A stretch of 64,000 bases of DNA from Bacteroidota bacterium (GCA_021156365.1 JAJNDK010000002.1:248001-312000); one strand, 5' to 3'. Counted from the stretch's first letter, positions 9,287-18,919 are shown. A program made the numbers and translations. The notes: generated by a model not told the origin, from the sequence alone.

Positions 9287-9347
9287 GTAGATGGTGTAAT
9301 AAAATTAATGCTTTGATCTGTAAATTTGTGCAGAACAAAAGACTCTG

Positions 9348-9355
9348 CAAAGTTA
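9348..9355 (-). promoter_or_regulatory. Predicted -7 box for cysteine desulfurase copy 2
   Basis: On the minus strand this reads TAACTTTG, matching TAnnTTTG, 61 bases before the ATG at 9286. A TTG lies about 18 bases further upstream and could be the -33 element. Confidence 0.5.
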
Positions 9356-9461
9356 AGAAAATCATATAATTAGCAACGGAAAAAAAGCGTTAAATATGCC
9401 TTATTTACAGCGATTTAGAATGCAGGAAGTAGTCAGAAATAAGATCAGGATATTTTTACAG

Positions 9462-9479
9462 CCCCGATAGCTATCGGGG
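9462..9479. repeat. 18-bp palindrome, intergenic (copy B)
   Basis: CCCCGATAGCTATCGGGG, a perfect palindrome one base pair longer at each side than copy A. It lies between the starts and ends of two minus-strand genes. There is no T-tract after it, so it is not a standard terminator. Confidence 0.9.
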
Positions 9480-9593
9480 GCGGATACCGCAGATATAGAG
9501 CGATTGGTAATTAACGTAGATATGAGAAAATTTAAAGTTAAATTATCTGAGCAATCTGTGAAATCTGTGTCTGTGTTTTCCTACAGCTGTCCT

Positions 9594-12083
9594 CTAGAAC
9601 GACATCTGGAAGCCTGCACGGATCCCGAAGGGGCTTTTTACCTGCTCTTTGTAGGTGAGACGCCAGAAAGCATCCACACGGAAGAACCGGAATATATTCT
9701 CAATCCCCGCACTTACTTCCTGGTAAGGTCTTACATTGAGCGTATGAAGCGTTCCGGGGAAATTCAGCTCACGCTGATTCTTATCGCTTACACTGCCGAA
9801 CAGTATTTTATACGTAACTACTTCCCGCCATTTCAGACGTTTCAGCAAGGGGATCTTATTGAAGAACAAACCTTCAAAGTGATGGAACATCCAGAAGGAG
9901 GCATACTGATCGCTGGCAAACTCATAATAGTTCATCATGTTGTAGGACATGAAATCATAAATATAGGTTTGGTTACCACCATGCAGCTCCATCAACGGAT
10001 AAGGCACCGTTCCCCAGATCTTTCCTCCTTCAATGGTATAATCGGTATATCCTAACAATTGCCCGAAACGGATACGGTCATTTAGATTGAGCACCACCTT
10101 GTGGTAATCGTATTGCCCTTCATAAATCTGCTTCAACGATTTGATATAAGTCAGCTGCAGGATCGGATACTTCGTTCCCAAACTGGTGCGTGTGAAATCA
10201 CCGCTGATGTATTTTTCATCAAAAGCAAAACGGGTGGAGAAACGGATCTCGCTGGTACGGATAAAAGGAACCAGCGCCGTATCTCCTTCCGCATCCGTAT
10301 AATCATATTGAAAACCACCTACAGGCGTAAGTTTCCTGTTCACAAATGTAACCCTGTTGGCAAAACCCTGGAACCATTCATGATCGTACCACAGCTGTGT
10401 TTGTTCCACGCGCGTAAGGCTATTGAGCGGTGTCCGTCGGAAGAAGGAAGCGAAGAAATTGTCCTGCGAAAATCCATTCTGGCTCTGCCCGAGGATCTCA
10501 AGATCGCTTTTGTAATTCATCCCGATCAACTGCCGATACGGTTTTTTGGATAAAAAAGTCTTGAAGCCTGCCGAGTATTTCCATTTTTCATCCCGTGTTC
10601 CGTAAGCTACATAGCCGCTCAATTCATACCAACGGCTGAACTTACTTGACGTACGCCCGCCAAAACGGAATCGCGGCCCTTCCAGCTGGTTATAGCTCAT
10701 CAGGTTAAAATAAGGCCCGATCTCGAAATTACCAAAGGTCTTGTATCCGGCCACTAATACACTGATCACATCCACCCAGGTTTTATAGATCGGCAGGCTC
10801 TGAATGGTATCGATCATTTTATAGATCTTTTGCTCATTGGCAGTGAGCGAATCGTGGCGCATCTGGTTCCAGTATTCGTCCGTTCGCTTGGTTGCACTGT
10901 CCTGCACAGTTATATTATCCCCGAAGGTAAAATACTCCGGCGGTTTGGGGCGGTTAACAATAATATTCTTGTACGAGGTGGTTTTCCTGCCGTAGATTCC
11001 TACTCCTTCTTTCTTGCTGAGACCGATATCCGGTTTGAAATCGATCACGAGCCTGTCTTTACTTAGCATCCAGGTACTGTCGATATTGTAAAACTCCTGT
11101 ATAATGCTGGCAGCCGTAATGAAATTGATGTTGGCATCATCAGGGATGCTCATCTCCAGCCGTTTGATCCCAAAGGTAGTATCTGCTATCCAGAGGTTCC
11201 CACTGAACAACAGCTCCTGCTTCCGGCGCGGTTTGAAACGGATATGGTAGCACCATTTACCATCGATGTACAAACTGTCTTCAAGATAAAATTTATAATT
11301 AAAAATAGCATTATCGCAGATCGGTGATTTAAAATTTTTTCCGAAAACAATGATATCGTTGTCATAAATATTCACGTTCTGATACATATCACCCATCACC
11401 TGCGATACGCTGGCATTCTCAAATCCCGTAATCTTACTGGCTTTGATGACTTCCTTCTTTAGCTTGGGATCATCGCGGAACGAGAACTCCGAGAGGGTTT
11501 CCACCATAAACAAAGGCAGGAAAGGTTTTTCGGAAGAGTTGGAGCTGTCTACATTATTAAAAATGAACTTAACCGGCTTGAATGCTTTTTTGTCTTTCAG
11601 GTTCTTAGGGATATTGTTCAGGTCAAACTCCAGCTTGTTATACACTTCGTATTCATAGCCGGATAATTTTCGTTTGTTGTTCTGATCTTTGTGAGCGATC
11701 GCCGCGCGGATATACTTGTGGGCTGGATTTTCGCCCGGATTGATCACTACCTCTGTCAATGAAACACCTTCCTCGAAAAGCTCCATCGGTACATTAATGG
11801 TTTGCGTCACTCCTCTTTTTACAGGTGCGGAGAATTTCTTATACCCAACGTAAGAAGCAATAATGGAATCACCTTTCTGAGCAGTATTGATCTGGTAATT
11901 ACCGTCGAAATCGGAAGTAGCTCCGGAAGTGGTTCCTTTCAACACCACATTCACAAAAGGAAGTGGTTCTTTGGTCTTTGCGTCGAATACCTTTCCACTG
12001 ATAACGGTTTGCTGGGCGATAGAATTATTCACACCAGCGGCAAGCAGTAGTAGTATCAAAAACGCTCTGTTCATCCTTTGCAT
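9594..12083 (-). CDS. DUF5686 outer-membrane protein with CarboxypepD_reg-like domain
   Basis: 829 residues from ATG at 12083 (MQRMNRAFLILLLLAAG, signal peptide ending near SIAQQ); a start at 12074 is equally possible. A longer frame to 12212 would overlap the upstream gene and put 40 residues before the signal peptide, so I reject it. Residues about 25-110 are a carboxypeptidase-regulatory-like beta-sandwich (SGKVFDAKTKEPLPFVNVVL, DFDGNYQI), as in TonB-linked proteins. The rest matches the DUF5686 family, whose C-terminal half is rich in amphipathic strands and ends in aromatic GFQMSF, as expected of an outer-membrane barrel. There is no TonB plug. The function of the family is not known to me. 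It lies 16 bases downstream of the AhpD-like gene and probably shares its transcript. Confidence 0.85.
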   Translation of the reverse strand: MQRMNRAFLILLLLAAGVNNSIAQQTVISGKVFDAKTKEPLPFVNVVLKGTTSGATSDFDGNYQINTAQKGDSIIASYVGYKKFSAPVKRGVTQTINVPMELFEEGVSLTEVVINPGENPAHKYIRAAIAHKDQNNKRKLSGYEYEVYNKLEFDLNNIPKNLKDKKAFKPVKFIFNNVDSSNSSEKPFLPLFMVETLSEFSFRDDPKLKKEVIKASKITGFENASVSQVMGDMYQNVNIYDNDIIVFGKNFKSPICDNAIFNYKFYLEDSLYIDGKWCYHIRFKPRRKQELLFSGNLWIADTTFGIKRLEMSIPDDANINFITAASIIQEFYNIDSTWMLSKDRLVIDFKPDIGLSKKEGVGIYGRKTTSYKNIIVNRPKPPEYFTFGDNITVQDSATKRTDEYWNQMRHDSLTANEQKIYKMIDTIQSLPIYKTWVDVISVLVAGYKTFGNFEIGPYFNLMSYNQLEGPRFRFGGRTSSKFSRWYELSGYVAYGTRDEKWKYSAGFKTFLSKKPYRQLIGMNYKSDLEILGQSQNGFSQDNFFASFFRRTPLNSLTRVEQTQLWYDHEWFQGFANRVTFVNRKLTPVGGFQYDYTDAEGDTALVPFIRTSEIRFSTRFAFDEKYISGDFTRTSLGTKYPILQLTYIKSLKQIYEGQYDYHKVVLNLNDRIRFGQLLGYTDYTIEGGKIWGTVPYPLMELHGGNQTYIYDFMSYNMMNYYEFASDQYASFWMFHHFEGLFFNKIPLLKRLKWREVVTYKILFGSVSDKNQRELNFPGTLHTLNVRPYQEVSAGIENIFRFFRVDAFWRLTYKEQVKSPFGIRAGFQMSF

Positions 12084-12099
12084 AGCGGCAATGAAGATA

Positions 12100-12459
12100 C
12101 TAATTTTTTGGAACATCCGTTTGTTGTAATGCCTCCCAGTATTCAGCGCCTCTGCGGGTATGAGGGATAACGATGGTGCCCCCCACAATATTGGCAACCG
12201 CAAATACTTCATATACTTCTGCTGTTGTCACTCCCTGTTCGTGGCACTTTCCGAGATGATATTTTATGCAGTCGTCGCAGCGCAAAACCATGCTGGCAAC
12301 CAGGCCTAATAATTCCTTGGTTTTAACAGATAAAGCCCCTTCCGCATACGTATTGGTATCCAGGTTAAAGAGACGTTTGATCACGAGGTTGTCTTTACTC
12401 AAAATCAGCTCGTTCATTTCGGAACGGTAATCATTGAATTCTTTTACTTTTTCGTTCAT
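12100..12459 (-). CDS. Carboxymuconolactone decarboxylase (AhpD-like) family protein
   Basis: 119 residues, an all-helical AhpD-like fold. The motif RCDDCIKYHLGKC supplies the CxxC pair (Cys61, Cys64) and His68, with Glu49 upstream, which is the peroxidase/disulfide-reductase site of AhpD-type members rather than the decarboxylase site. It likely acts in the cytoplasm as a thiol-based peroxidase or reductase. The normal partner AhpC is not in the window. First gene of a probable two-gene unit with the DUF5686 gene. Confidence 0.88.
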   Translation of the reverse strand: MNEKVKEFNDYRSEMNELILSKDNLVIKRLFNLDTNTYAEGALSVKTKELLGLVASMVLRCDDCIKYHLGKCHEQGVTTAEVYEVFAVANIVGGTIVIPHTRRGAEYWEALQQTDVPKN

Positions 12460-12623
12460 AAGCCTTAGTGCTATTGCAGCCGGCTAATTTACTGATTAAA
12501 TAACAGGTATTTTTTCAAAAGACTATTAAGCCTGAAAAAACACGGCTGCTCCTCTGTTTTTTGACCGGGGGAATAGGTTATTCTCACGAATTCTGAGGTG
12601 TATGATCGTTTTTTAGTTGTTTT

Positions 12624-13706
12624 TTGTTAAAAATTGATTGTATTATTGAGCCCAAATCGGCCAAAGTGTTAAAAAACAATAGTATACTAAAAGTAGCTAT
12701 ACATATCATTGCATGTGTTTCCTTTATTGTTTTCCCTTACCTCTTCTGGCACGGGCCGTTCCATGATGATAAAAACCTTCTGAGCAATCCATTTCTCCGG
12801 AAAGACATGTTGAGCTACCTGTTCCTTATTGTCTTTTTCTATATCAATTACTACCTGCTAATACCGAAATTTTATTTTACAAAAAAACACATAAGCTTCT
12901 GGCTTATTATGCTTTTTGGTTTCATCGTTGTCTCCGTCCTTCCGCCTTTATTTGCGCTGGACATATTATCGGAGCATATGCCCGGTCCACCCGGTGAAAA
13001 AGGACCACCACCCATGTCCTTCATTTTGTTTCACCAGGTTGAGCATAATTTCCTTCGTTTTGTTGCAGTGTTTGTTCTATCCCTGTTGCTACGGGTTAAC
13101 GACCAATGGAAAAGAGCGCAGAAAGAAAAAATAAGTGCCGAGCTTTCATACCTGCGGGCGCAGATCAATCCGCATTTCTTATTCAATACGCTCAATAGTA
13201 TCTACTCCATGGCTATTGACAATTCTGAAAATACGGCAACAGCGGTTGTAAAATTATCCGCCATGATGCGCTATGCCATTACCGAAGCACATAAAGACAC
13301 GGTTCCCCTGGAAAAAGAGATCAATTATATTGCGGATTACATCGACCTTCAGAATTACCGGCTGGGACACACCGTAAAGTTAAGTCATCGGGTCTCGGGT
13401 GATCCGGTCGGAAAAAAAATCGCTCCCCTGATCCTCATTTCCATTGTGGAGAATGCATTCAAATACGGAGTGAACCCGGAAGAAAATTCTTCCATCATGG
13501 TAGACCTTACCGTCCACGAGTATTTTTTAGTGTTCCTTGTACGAAATAACAAAGTGCGCACAAATGTGAAGGAAGATGAAAAAAGTGGCGTTGGAATAGA
13601 AAACACCAAAAACCAATTGAACATGATCTATCCCGGTAAATATAAATTTGAGATCCAGGAAAATCCCAGGGAATTCTCCGTATTATTAACCCTTCAACTG
13701 ACATGA
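12624..13706 (+). CDS. LytS-type sensor histidine kinase
   Basis: About 360 residues if started at the TTG at 12624; a GTG at 12666 is an alternative (346 residues). No in-frame ATG precedes the first membrane helix, so a non-ATG start is needed. Four membrane helices lie at about 23-43, 61-80, 90-112 and 142-157 (TTG numbering). A His_kinase (PF06580) domain follows with the phosphorylated histidine in QINPHFLFN (His184) and a HATPase_c region (VENAFKYGV, then GVGIENTKNQL). There is no periplasmic sensor domain, so sensing is likely within the membrane. The stop codon overlaps the start of the LytTR regulator by four bases, which identifies the pair. Confidence 0.9.
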   Translation: MLKIDCIIEPKSAKVLKNNSILKVAIHIIACVSFIVFPYLFWHGPFHDDKNLLSNPFLRKDMLSYLFLIVFFYINYYLLIPKFYFTKKHISFWLIMLFGFIVVSVLPPLFALDILSEHMPGPPGEKGPPPMSFILFHQVEHNFLRFVAVFVLSLLLRVNDQWKRAQKEKISAELSYLRAQINPHFLFNTLNSIYSMAIDNSENTATAVVKLSAMMRYAITEAHKDTVPLEKEINYIADYIDLQNYRLGHTVKLSHRVSGDPVGKKIAPLILISIVENAFKYGVNPEENSSIMVDLTVHEYFLVFLVRNNKVRTNVKEDEKSGVGIENTKNQLNMIYPGKYKFEIQENPREFSVLLTLQLT

Positions 13707-14398
13707 TAAACGCAATAGCCATAGACGATGAACCGCCTGCATTAGCTGTTATTGAGAACTTTTGCGGGAAGCTTGATTTTTTGCAATTGCAGAAAACATT
13801 TACCAAACCGAACGAAGCATTGAAATACATGCGTAAATTTCCCGTGGACCTTTTGTTCCTGGATATACAAATGCCTTCGCTTACGGGCATCGAGTTTTAC
13901 AAATCCATCCAGCAGGACAGCACAATGGTCATTTTCACAACTGCCCACAGTGAATATGCCGTAGAAGGATTTAACCTGAAAGCGGTTGATTTCCTCCTGA
14001 AACCATACACCTTTGAGCGCTTCCTGCAGGCAGTGAACAGGGCACGCGATTTTTCGACCAGCCTGAATCCTGCTGAAAATACCAGTGCACAATATCTTTT
14101 TGTACGGGCCGATTACAGTCTTATCAAGATCACCATTGCAGACATCCTGTATATCGAAGGACTTGACGATTACCTGAAGATCTATATCCAGAACCAAAAA
14201 ACCATTGTCACCCGCATGACAATGAAATCCATACTGGGCAAATTACCGGCAGCCGAATTTGTGCGCGTACACCGCTCCTTCATTATTCCTTTCAAACGAA
14301 TAGAAAATGTTAAGAATAAATCTATAACACTGGAAGGGAAAGAGATACCGATCGGGAATAGTTATGAGGAAGATTTCCATAAATTGTTCAGGAAGTGA
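13703..14398 (+). CDS. LytTR-family response regulator
   Basis: 231 residues. Receiver domain at 1-115 with acidic pair Asp8-Asp9, phosphoacceptor Asp54 in LFLDIQMP, and Lys in FLLKPY. LytTR DNA-binding domain at about 132-230 (ILYIEGLDDYLKIY, then VRVHRSFIIPFKRIE). It overlaps the kinase gene by four bases (ATGA), so translation is coupled. It is expected to bind direct repeats upstream of its targets; none can be named from this window. Confidence 0.94.
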   Translation: MINAIAIDDEPPALAVIENFCGKLDFLQLQKTFTKPNEALKYMRKFPVDLLFLDIQMPSLTGIEFYKSIQQDSTMVIFTTAHSEYAVEGFNLKAVDFLLKPYTFERFLQAVNRARDFSTSLNPAENTSAQYLFVRADYSLIKITIADILYIEGLDDYLKIYIQNQKTIVTRMTMKSILGKLPAAEFVRVHRSFIIPFKRIENVKNKSITLEGKEIPIGNSYEEDFHKLFRK

Positions 14399-14479
14399 GA
14401 GAGGAGCCTTCGTCCCGAAGCGCCGTTTTACCCTTTTATTAAAAAACCTTTAAATTTCCCTGATCTGGAAGCCTTTTCG

Positions 14480-14487
14480 TATCTTTG
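14480..14487 (+). promoter_or_regulatory. Predicted -7 box for mfd
   Basis: TATCTTTG fits TAnnTTTG and ends 27 bases before the GTG at 14515. The box covers the TTG at 14485, which rules that codon out as the translation start. Confidence 0.6.
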
Positions 14488-14514
14488 CGGCGTTCGAAAA
14501 AAACGGTTCCTTTC

Positions 14515-17500
14515 GTGTCAGTAGTTTTAGAAAAGATCCGTTTCAGCGATAAGATCCCCGCTGTTTCAGATCAGAAAAAATATTTTTTGGATGGTATAAA
14601 AGGCTCCGCACTCTCCTTTTATTCGGGATCCTTATTTTCTAAAATTTCCAAAAGCCAGCTGATCATCTGCAACGACCGTGAGCAGGCTATCTATACATAC
14701 AACGATCTTCAGTCCATTGTAGACGAAAGCAAGGTATTCTATTTTCCGGCTTCTTACAAAAAACCCTATGAAGAAGAGCGCACTGCCAATGCCAACATCC
14801 AGGAGCGTTCGGAGATCCTGAACCATATTTCCAAAACACAATCACCTTATATTGTTGTAAGCTTCCCGGAAGCCTTGTTTGAGAAAGTTGTTACCCAACA
14901 AATGCTTCAGAAGAACACCTTCGAGGTAAAAGTTGGTGAAAAACTATCTATTGAATTCATTTCCGAATTTTTGCAATCCTTCGATTTCGAGCTGCAGGAT
15001 TTTGTGTATGAACCGGGACAGTTTGCCATTCGCGGTGGTATCATCGACGTGTTTTCCTTTGCCAGCGACTTCCCGCATCGTATAGAGCTATTCGGCGATG
15101 AAGTGGAATCGATCCGGACTTTCGATTCGGAAAGCCAGCTTTCGGAAAAAAAATACGATCGCATCCAGATCGTTCCCAACCTGAATAGTGGAGCCGTACG
15201 TGAAGAAAAACAAAGCTTCGCTCAGTACATGGGTGAGAACAATATCGTTTTCCTGGAAGATGGCGCTTCGCTGGAAGCCAAGCTGGACCTGCTGTATGAA
15301 AAAGCAGAACAAACCTGGCTTTCCCTGCAAAGTACGGTGCAGAAAGAACCGGCAGATCTGTATGTGACAGGAGCCGAATTGCTGTATGCATTGGAAAAAA
15401 ACACCTGGTTCGAATTCGGGAACAATGTACTTTACAAAGAGAACATTCTTACGTTCCAGCAAAGCCCGCAGCCGGTATTCAATAAGAACTTCGATATGTT
15501 GCTGGCCAGCCTGCTGGAGAATAAACAAAAAGGCTTTACCAATTATTTGTTCACCGATTCGCAAAAGCAGGCAGAACGCTTGCAGCAGATATTTGATGAC
15601 ATCCGCAAAGAAAAACACCTGCCCGAAAAACTGATGGAACCGGTATTCTTGGGGATCCACGAAGGTTTTGTGGATTTTGAGCACCGGATCGCTTTATATA
15701 CCGATCACCAGATCTTCGAACGATATCATAAATTCCGCACGAAGAATGCAGGCCACAAAAAAGGCGAAGCGCTTACCCTGAAAGAATTATATGGTTTAAA
15801 TCCCGGAGATTTTGTCGTGCATATTGATCATGGGATCGGCCGGTATGCCGGCCTGGAAAAGATCGATGTGAACGGCAAGCCCCAGGAGGCAGTAAAACTC
15901 ATTTACAAAGACAATGATGTATTGTATGTAAGTATTCACTCCCTGCACCGGATCGCCAAATACACCGGCAAGGAAGGGCAGGCACCGCGTATCGACAAGA
16001 TCGGTTCCACGGTATGGCAAACACTTAAACAAAAAACAAAACGCCGGGTAAAAGAGCTTGCTTTCGACCTGATCAAATTATACGCAAAACGCAAAACACT
16101 GAAAGGGTTTGCTTTTCAGAAAGACACCTATTTACAACACGAGTTGGAAGCATCTTTCATTTATGAAGATACGCCCGATCAGCTGAAAGCCACCAACGAT
16201 GTAAAAAGAGACATGGAAAAGATCAATCCCATGGACCGCCTGGTGTGTGGAGACGTTGGTTTTGGAAAAACGGAAGTAGCAATCCGTGCTGCCTTCAAAG
16301 CAGTAAATGACAGTAAGCAGGTAGCTGTTCTGGTTCCCACCACCATCCTCGCATTGCAGCATTACAAAACATTCAGTGATCGTTTAAAAGATTTTCCCTG
16401 CAATGTAGAATATATCAATCGTTTCAAGACAGCCAAAGAACAAAAAGCAATTTTCGAAAAGCTGGCAAAAGGCGAGATCGATATCCTGATCGGCACACAT
16501 CGCATTGCAGGGAAGGAAGTAAAATTCAAAGACCTTGGCCTGCTGATCATCGATGAAGAACAAAAATTCGGGGTAGCAGTGAAAGAAAAGCTGAAGACCC
16601 TGAAGATGAATGTGGATACGTTAACTCTTACCGCAACCCCTATTCCGCGTACACTGCAATTCTCCCTTTTGGGCGCCCGTGATCTTTCTGTTATTTCCAC
16701 ACCTCCACCGAATCGTTATCCGGTGCAAACGGAGCTACATTCTTTCGATGAGGAATTTATCCGTGATGCGATCACCTTTGAGATCAAACGTGGCGGGCAG
16801 GTATTCTTTATTCACAACCAGGTACAGAGCATACAGGACGCTGCCGGTATCATCCAACGCCTAGTGCCCGAAGCAAAGATCTGTATCGGACACGGGCAAA
16901 TGGATGGTGATAAGCTGGAAGACGTGATGATGAATTTCATTGAGGGACACTACGATGTTCTGATTGCAACTACGATCATTGAATCGGGGCTCGACATTCC
17001 GAATGCCAATACAATTCTGATCAACAATGCACAGAATTTCGGACTGAGCGATCTGCACCAGATGCGCGGCCGGGTAGGAAGAAGTAATAAAAAATCGTTT
17101 TGTTACCTCATCACTCCTTCCCTGCTCACACTGACCAATGATGCACGTAAACGTTTAAAAGCCATCACCGAATTCTCCGACCTGGGAAGTGGTTTCCAGA
17201 TCTCCATGCGGGACCTGGACATCCGTGGGGCGGGCGATCTGTTGGGTGGCGAGCAAAGCGGCTTTATCAATGATATGGGTTTCGAGACCTATATGAAAAT
17301 ACTCAGCGAGGCTATTGATGAATTGAAAGAGGAAGACTGGTACAAAGAACAGGGTATTGAAGAAGGGGATGATAAGAAACATTCGCTGGCCACATTCTCC
17401 AAAACATTTGTGAAGGAAACGCAGATCGATACGGACTTCGAATTACTGATCCCCGATTATTATATCAGTAATATTACCGAGCGTCTGAACATCTACCGCG

Positions 17501-17889
17501 AACTGGATGATCTGAGCCGCGAGTTGGACCTTATAAAATTCGAAGAGAACCTGCGTGATCGTTTCGGGCCACTGCCAAAACAGGTGAACGAGCTGGTCTC
17601 TGCTATGCGGATGCGCTGGCAGGCCATGTATATTGGATTTGAAAAGCTCATCCTGAAGAATGGAAAAATGATCGGTTATTTCCTGAGCAAGCCGGATTCG
17701 GAATATTACAATTCAGCTATGTTCAAAGCTGTGCTGAACTATGCACAAAAACACCCGACTTCCTGTTTCCTGAAAGAACAAAATAATAAGTTCTATATTA
17801 GCATTGCCAATGTGAAATCGGTACAGGATGTGATCGGCATTTTTAATTACATGCAGGACCTGGAGAAAAAACTCATTGCAAAAGAGTAA
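14515..17889 (+). CDS. mfd: Transcription-repair coupling factor Mfd
   Basis: 1124 residues from the GTG at 14515, chosen because the -7 box at 14480-14487 lies over the longer TTG start. Mfd pushes RNA polymerase stalled at DNA lesions off the template and recruits UvrA. Order of domains: UvrB-like N-terminal region (about 1-400), CarD-like RNA-polymerase interaction domain around LNPGDFVVHIDHGIGRYAG, the RecG-like superfamily 2 translocase with Walker A GDVGFGKT (579-586), DEEQ box (IIDEEQKFG), motif III TATPIPRTL and motif VI (QMRGRVGRS), and a C-terminal TRCF domain (FELLIPDYYISNITERLNIY). All helicase motifs are intact. A histidine kinase gene follows with one base overlap. Confidence 0.97.
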   Translation: MSVVLEKIRFSDKIPAVSDQKKYFLDGIKGSALSFYSGSLFSKISKSQLIICNDREQAIYTYNDLQSIVDESKVFYFPASYKKPYEEERTANANIQERSEILNHISKTQSPYIVVSFPEALFEKVVTQQMLQKNTFEVKVGEKLSIEFISEFLQSFDFELQDFVYEPGQFAIRGGIIDVFSFASDFPHRIELFGDEVESIRTFDSESQLSEKKYDRIQIVPNLNSGAVREEKQSFAQYMGENNIVFLEDGASLEAKLDLLYEKAEQTWLSLQSTVQKEPADLYVTGAELLYALEKNTWFEFGNNVLYKENILTFQQSPQPVFNKNFDMLLASLLENKQKGFTNYLFTDSQKQAERLQQIFDDIRKEKHLPEKLMEPVFLGIHEGFVDFEHRIALYTDHQIFERYHKFRTKNAGHKKGEALTLKELYGLNPGDFVVHIDHGIGRYAGLEKIDVNGKPQEAVKLIYKDNDVLYVSIHSLHRIAKYTGKEGQAPRIDKIGSTVWQTLKQKTKRRVKELAFDLIKLYAKRKTLKGFAFQKDTYLQHELEASFIYEDTPDQLKATNDVKRDMEKINPMDRLVCGDVGFGKTEVAIRAAFKAVNDSKQVAVLVPTTILALQHYKTFSDRLKDFPCNVEYINRFKTAKEQKAIFEKLAKGEIDILIGTHRIAGKEVKFKDLGLLIIDEEQKFGVAVKEKLKTLKMNVDTLTLTATPIPRTLQFSLLGARDLSVISTPPPNRYPVQTELHSFDEEFIRDAITFEIKRGGQVFFIHNQVQSIQDAAGIIQRLVPEAKICIGHGQMDGDKLEDVMMNFIEGHYDVLIATTIIESGLDIPNANTILINNAQNFGLSDLHQMRGRVGRSNKKSFCYLITPSLLTLTNDARKRLKAITEFSDLGSGFQISMRDLDIRGAGDLLGGEQSGFINDMGFETYMKILSEAIDELKEEDWYKEQGIEEGDDKKHSLATFSKTFVKETQIDTDFELLIPDYYISNITERLNIYRELDDLSRELDLIKFEENLRDRFGPLPKQVNELVSAMRMRWQAMYIGFEKLILKNGKMIGYFLSKPDSEYYNSAMFKAVLNYAQKHPTSCFLKEQNNKFYISIANVKSVQDVIGIFNYMQDLEKKLIAKE

Positions 17890-18866
17890 TGGCGAAAAAA
17901 AAGCTGAACAGCAATACACTTTTTTATGTGGTGGTAGCATACGTACTGATCCAGTTTGTATGGTGGGAAGTGCTGTTGGTTCAGCAAACACGCGAGATAC
18001 ACCGTGAGAAAGAAACGATCGTCGCACTTGGAGCCACCTCCGGTAAACAATTGCAGGAAGAGCTGGCCACCCTCACCAAAAAAGAAAACAAGCGGATCTA
18101 CATGATCCTAGGGGAAGGCACCATTTTTCTCATCGTTATTACTATTGCCATCATCCGTGTATATAAAGCGCACAAGCGTGAAAAGGAAATTGCCCTACAA
18201 CAAAAGAATTTTCTTCTTTCTGTTTCCCACGAGTTGAAAACTCCTTTGGCAACGAGCAAGCTAAGCCTGCAAACATTACTGTCGAGACAATTGAGCCAGG
18301 AGATCCAGCAGGAGATCATCTCCAGCACCCTGTATGAGAATGAACGCCTGACACAATTGATCGAAAACATCCTGATCTCCACCCGTCTTGACGATACTGA
18401 GAATGCAAACACATTGCTGATCAACAAAGAAAACATTAATATTTCGGAGCTAAGCAGGGAAGTGATGAAAAAGGCTTTTACCTCCGCTCAGCAAAGCAGA
18501 CTCAGCGCATCGATCGAAGACGGGGTATTTCTTGTTACTGACAAAGCCGTTTTCCCTTCCATCATCATCAACCTCGTGGAGAATGCACTTAAGTATTCTC
18601 CTGCAGATGCAACCGTGGAGTTCAAATTATCCAAACAATCCAATAGTGTTCTGTTGCAGGTTGCAGACAAAGGCATCGGCATTTCCGCTTCCGACAAGCA
18701 GAAGATCTTCGATAAATTTTTCCGGGCAGGCAATGAGGAAACCCGCAACAACAAAGGAACAGGGCTTGGTCTGTTTATTGTGAAAAAGATAGTGGAAATG
18801 CACAACGGAAAAATCAGTGCAAAAGATAATAGCCCGAAAGGAACCTTATTTGAAGTGATGATCTGA
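17889..18866 (+). CDS. Membrane sensor histidine kinase without adjacent regulator
   Basis: 325 residues. Two membrane helices at about 11-31 and 73-91 enclose a short 40-residue loop, too small for a common sensor domain. HisKA follows with the phosphorylated His114 in SVSHELKTPL, then HATPase_c with N box VENALKYSP, G1 DKGIGIS, F box KFFRA and G2 GTGLGLFIVKKIV. All catalytic boxes are intact. The start codon shares one base with the mfd stop (TAATG), so it is translationally coupled to mfd. No response regulator gene is next to it; the partner must be elsewhere. Confidence 0.93.
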   Translation: MAKKKLNSNTLFYVVVAYVLIQFVWWEVLLVQQTREIHREKETIVALGATSGKQLQEELATLTKKENKRIYMILGEGTIFLIVITIAIIRVYKAHKREKEIALQQKNFLLSVSHELKTPLATSKLSLQTLLSRQLSQEIQQEIISSTLYENERLTQLIENILISTRLDDTENANTLLINKENINISELSREVMKKAFTSAQQSRLSASIEDGVFLVTDKAVFPSIIINLVENALKYSPADATVEFKLSKQSNSVLLQVADKGIGISASDKQKIFDKFFRAGNEETRNNKGTGLGLFIVKKIVEMHNGKISAKDNSPKGTLFEVMI

Positions 18867-18889
18867 GTTTGTATTCTGAGAGATCTTAC

Positions 18890-18919
18890 AGCCCTTGTTG
18901 GTCGCGACCAACAAGGGCT
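18890..18919. repeat. Perfect 30-bp palindrome between convergent genes
   Basis: Fifteen bases (AGCCCTTGTTGGTCG) followed directly by their reverse complement with no loop. It ends on the last base of the transporter stop codon. It could form a hairpin in RNA from both sides and stop transcription of both convergent genes, but no T-tract follows on either strand. The perfect symmetry without a loop also fits a protein-binding site or dispersed palindrome. Confidence 0.85.

Larger units (their letters stand above)
9287..9593. other. Intergenic region, 307 bases, no gene seen
   Basis: It holds the desulfurase promoter (minus strand) and palindrome copy B at 9462-9479. Open frames running from here into the DUF5686 gene are antisense shadows. 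No RNA gene or strong terminator is visible. Confidence 0.6.

Noticed and set aside
9504-10055. Open frame of 183 codons on the plus strand
   Set aside because: Most of it is antisense to the DUF5686 gene, and it starts in the intergenic gap without promoter or ribosome site.
18890-18919. Classical rho-independent terminator
   Set aside because: No loop and no T-tract on either side; listed as a palindrome instead.
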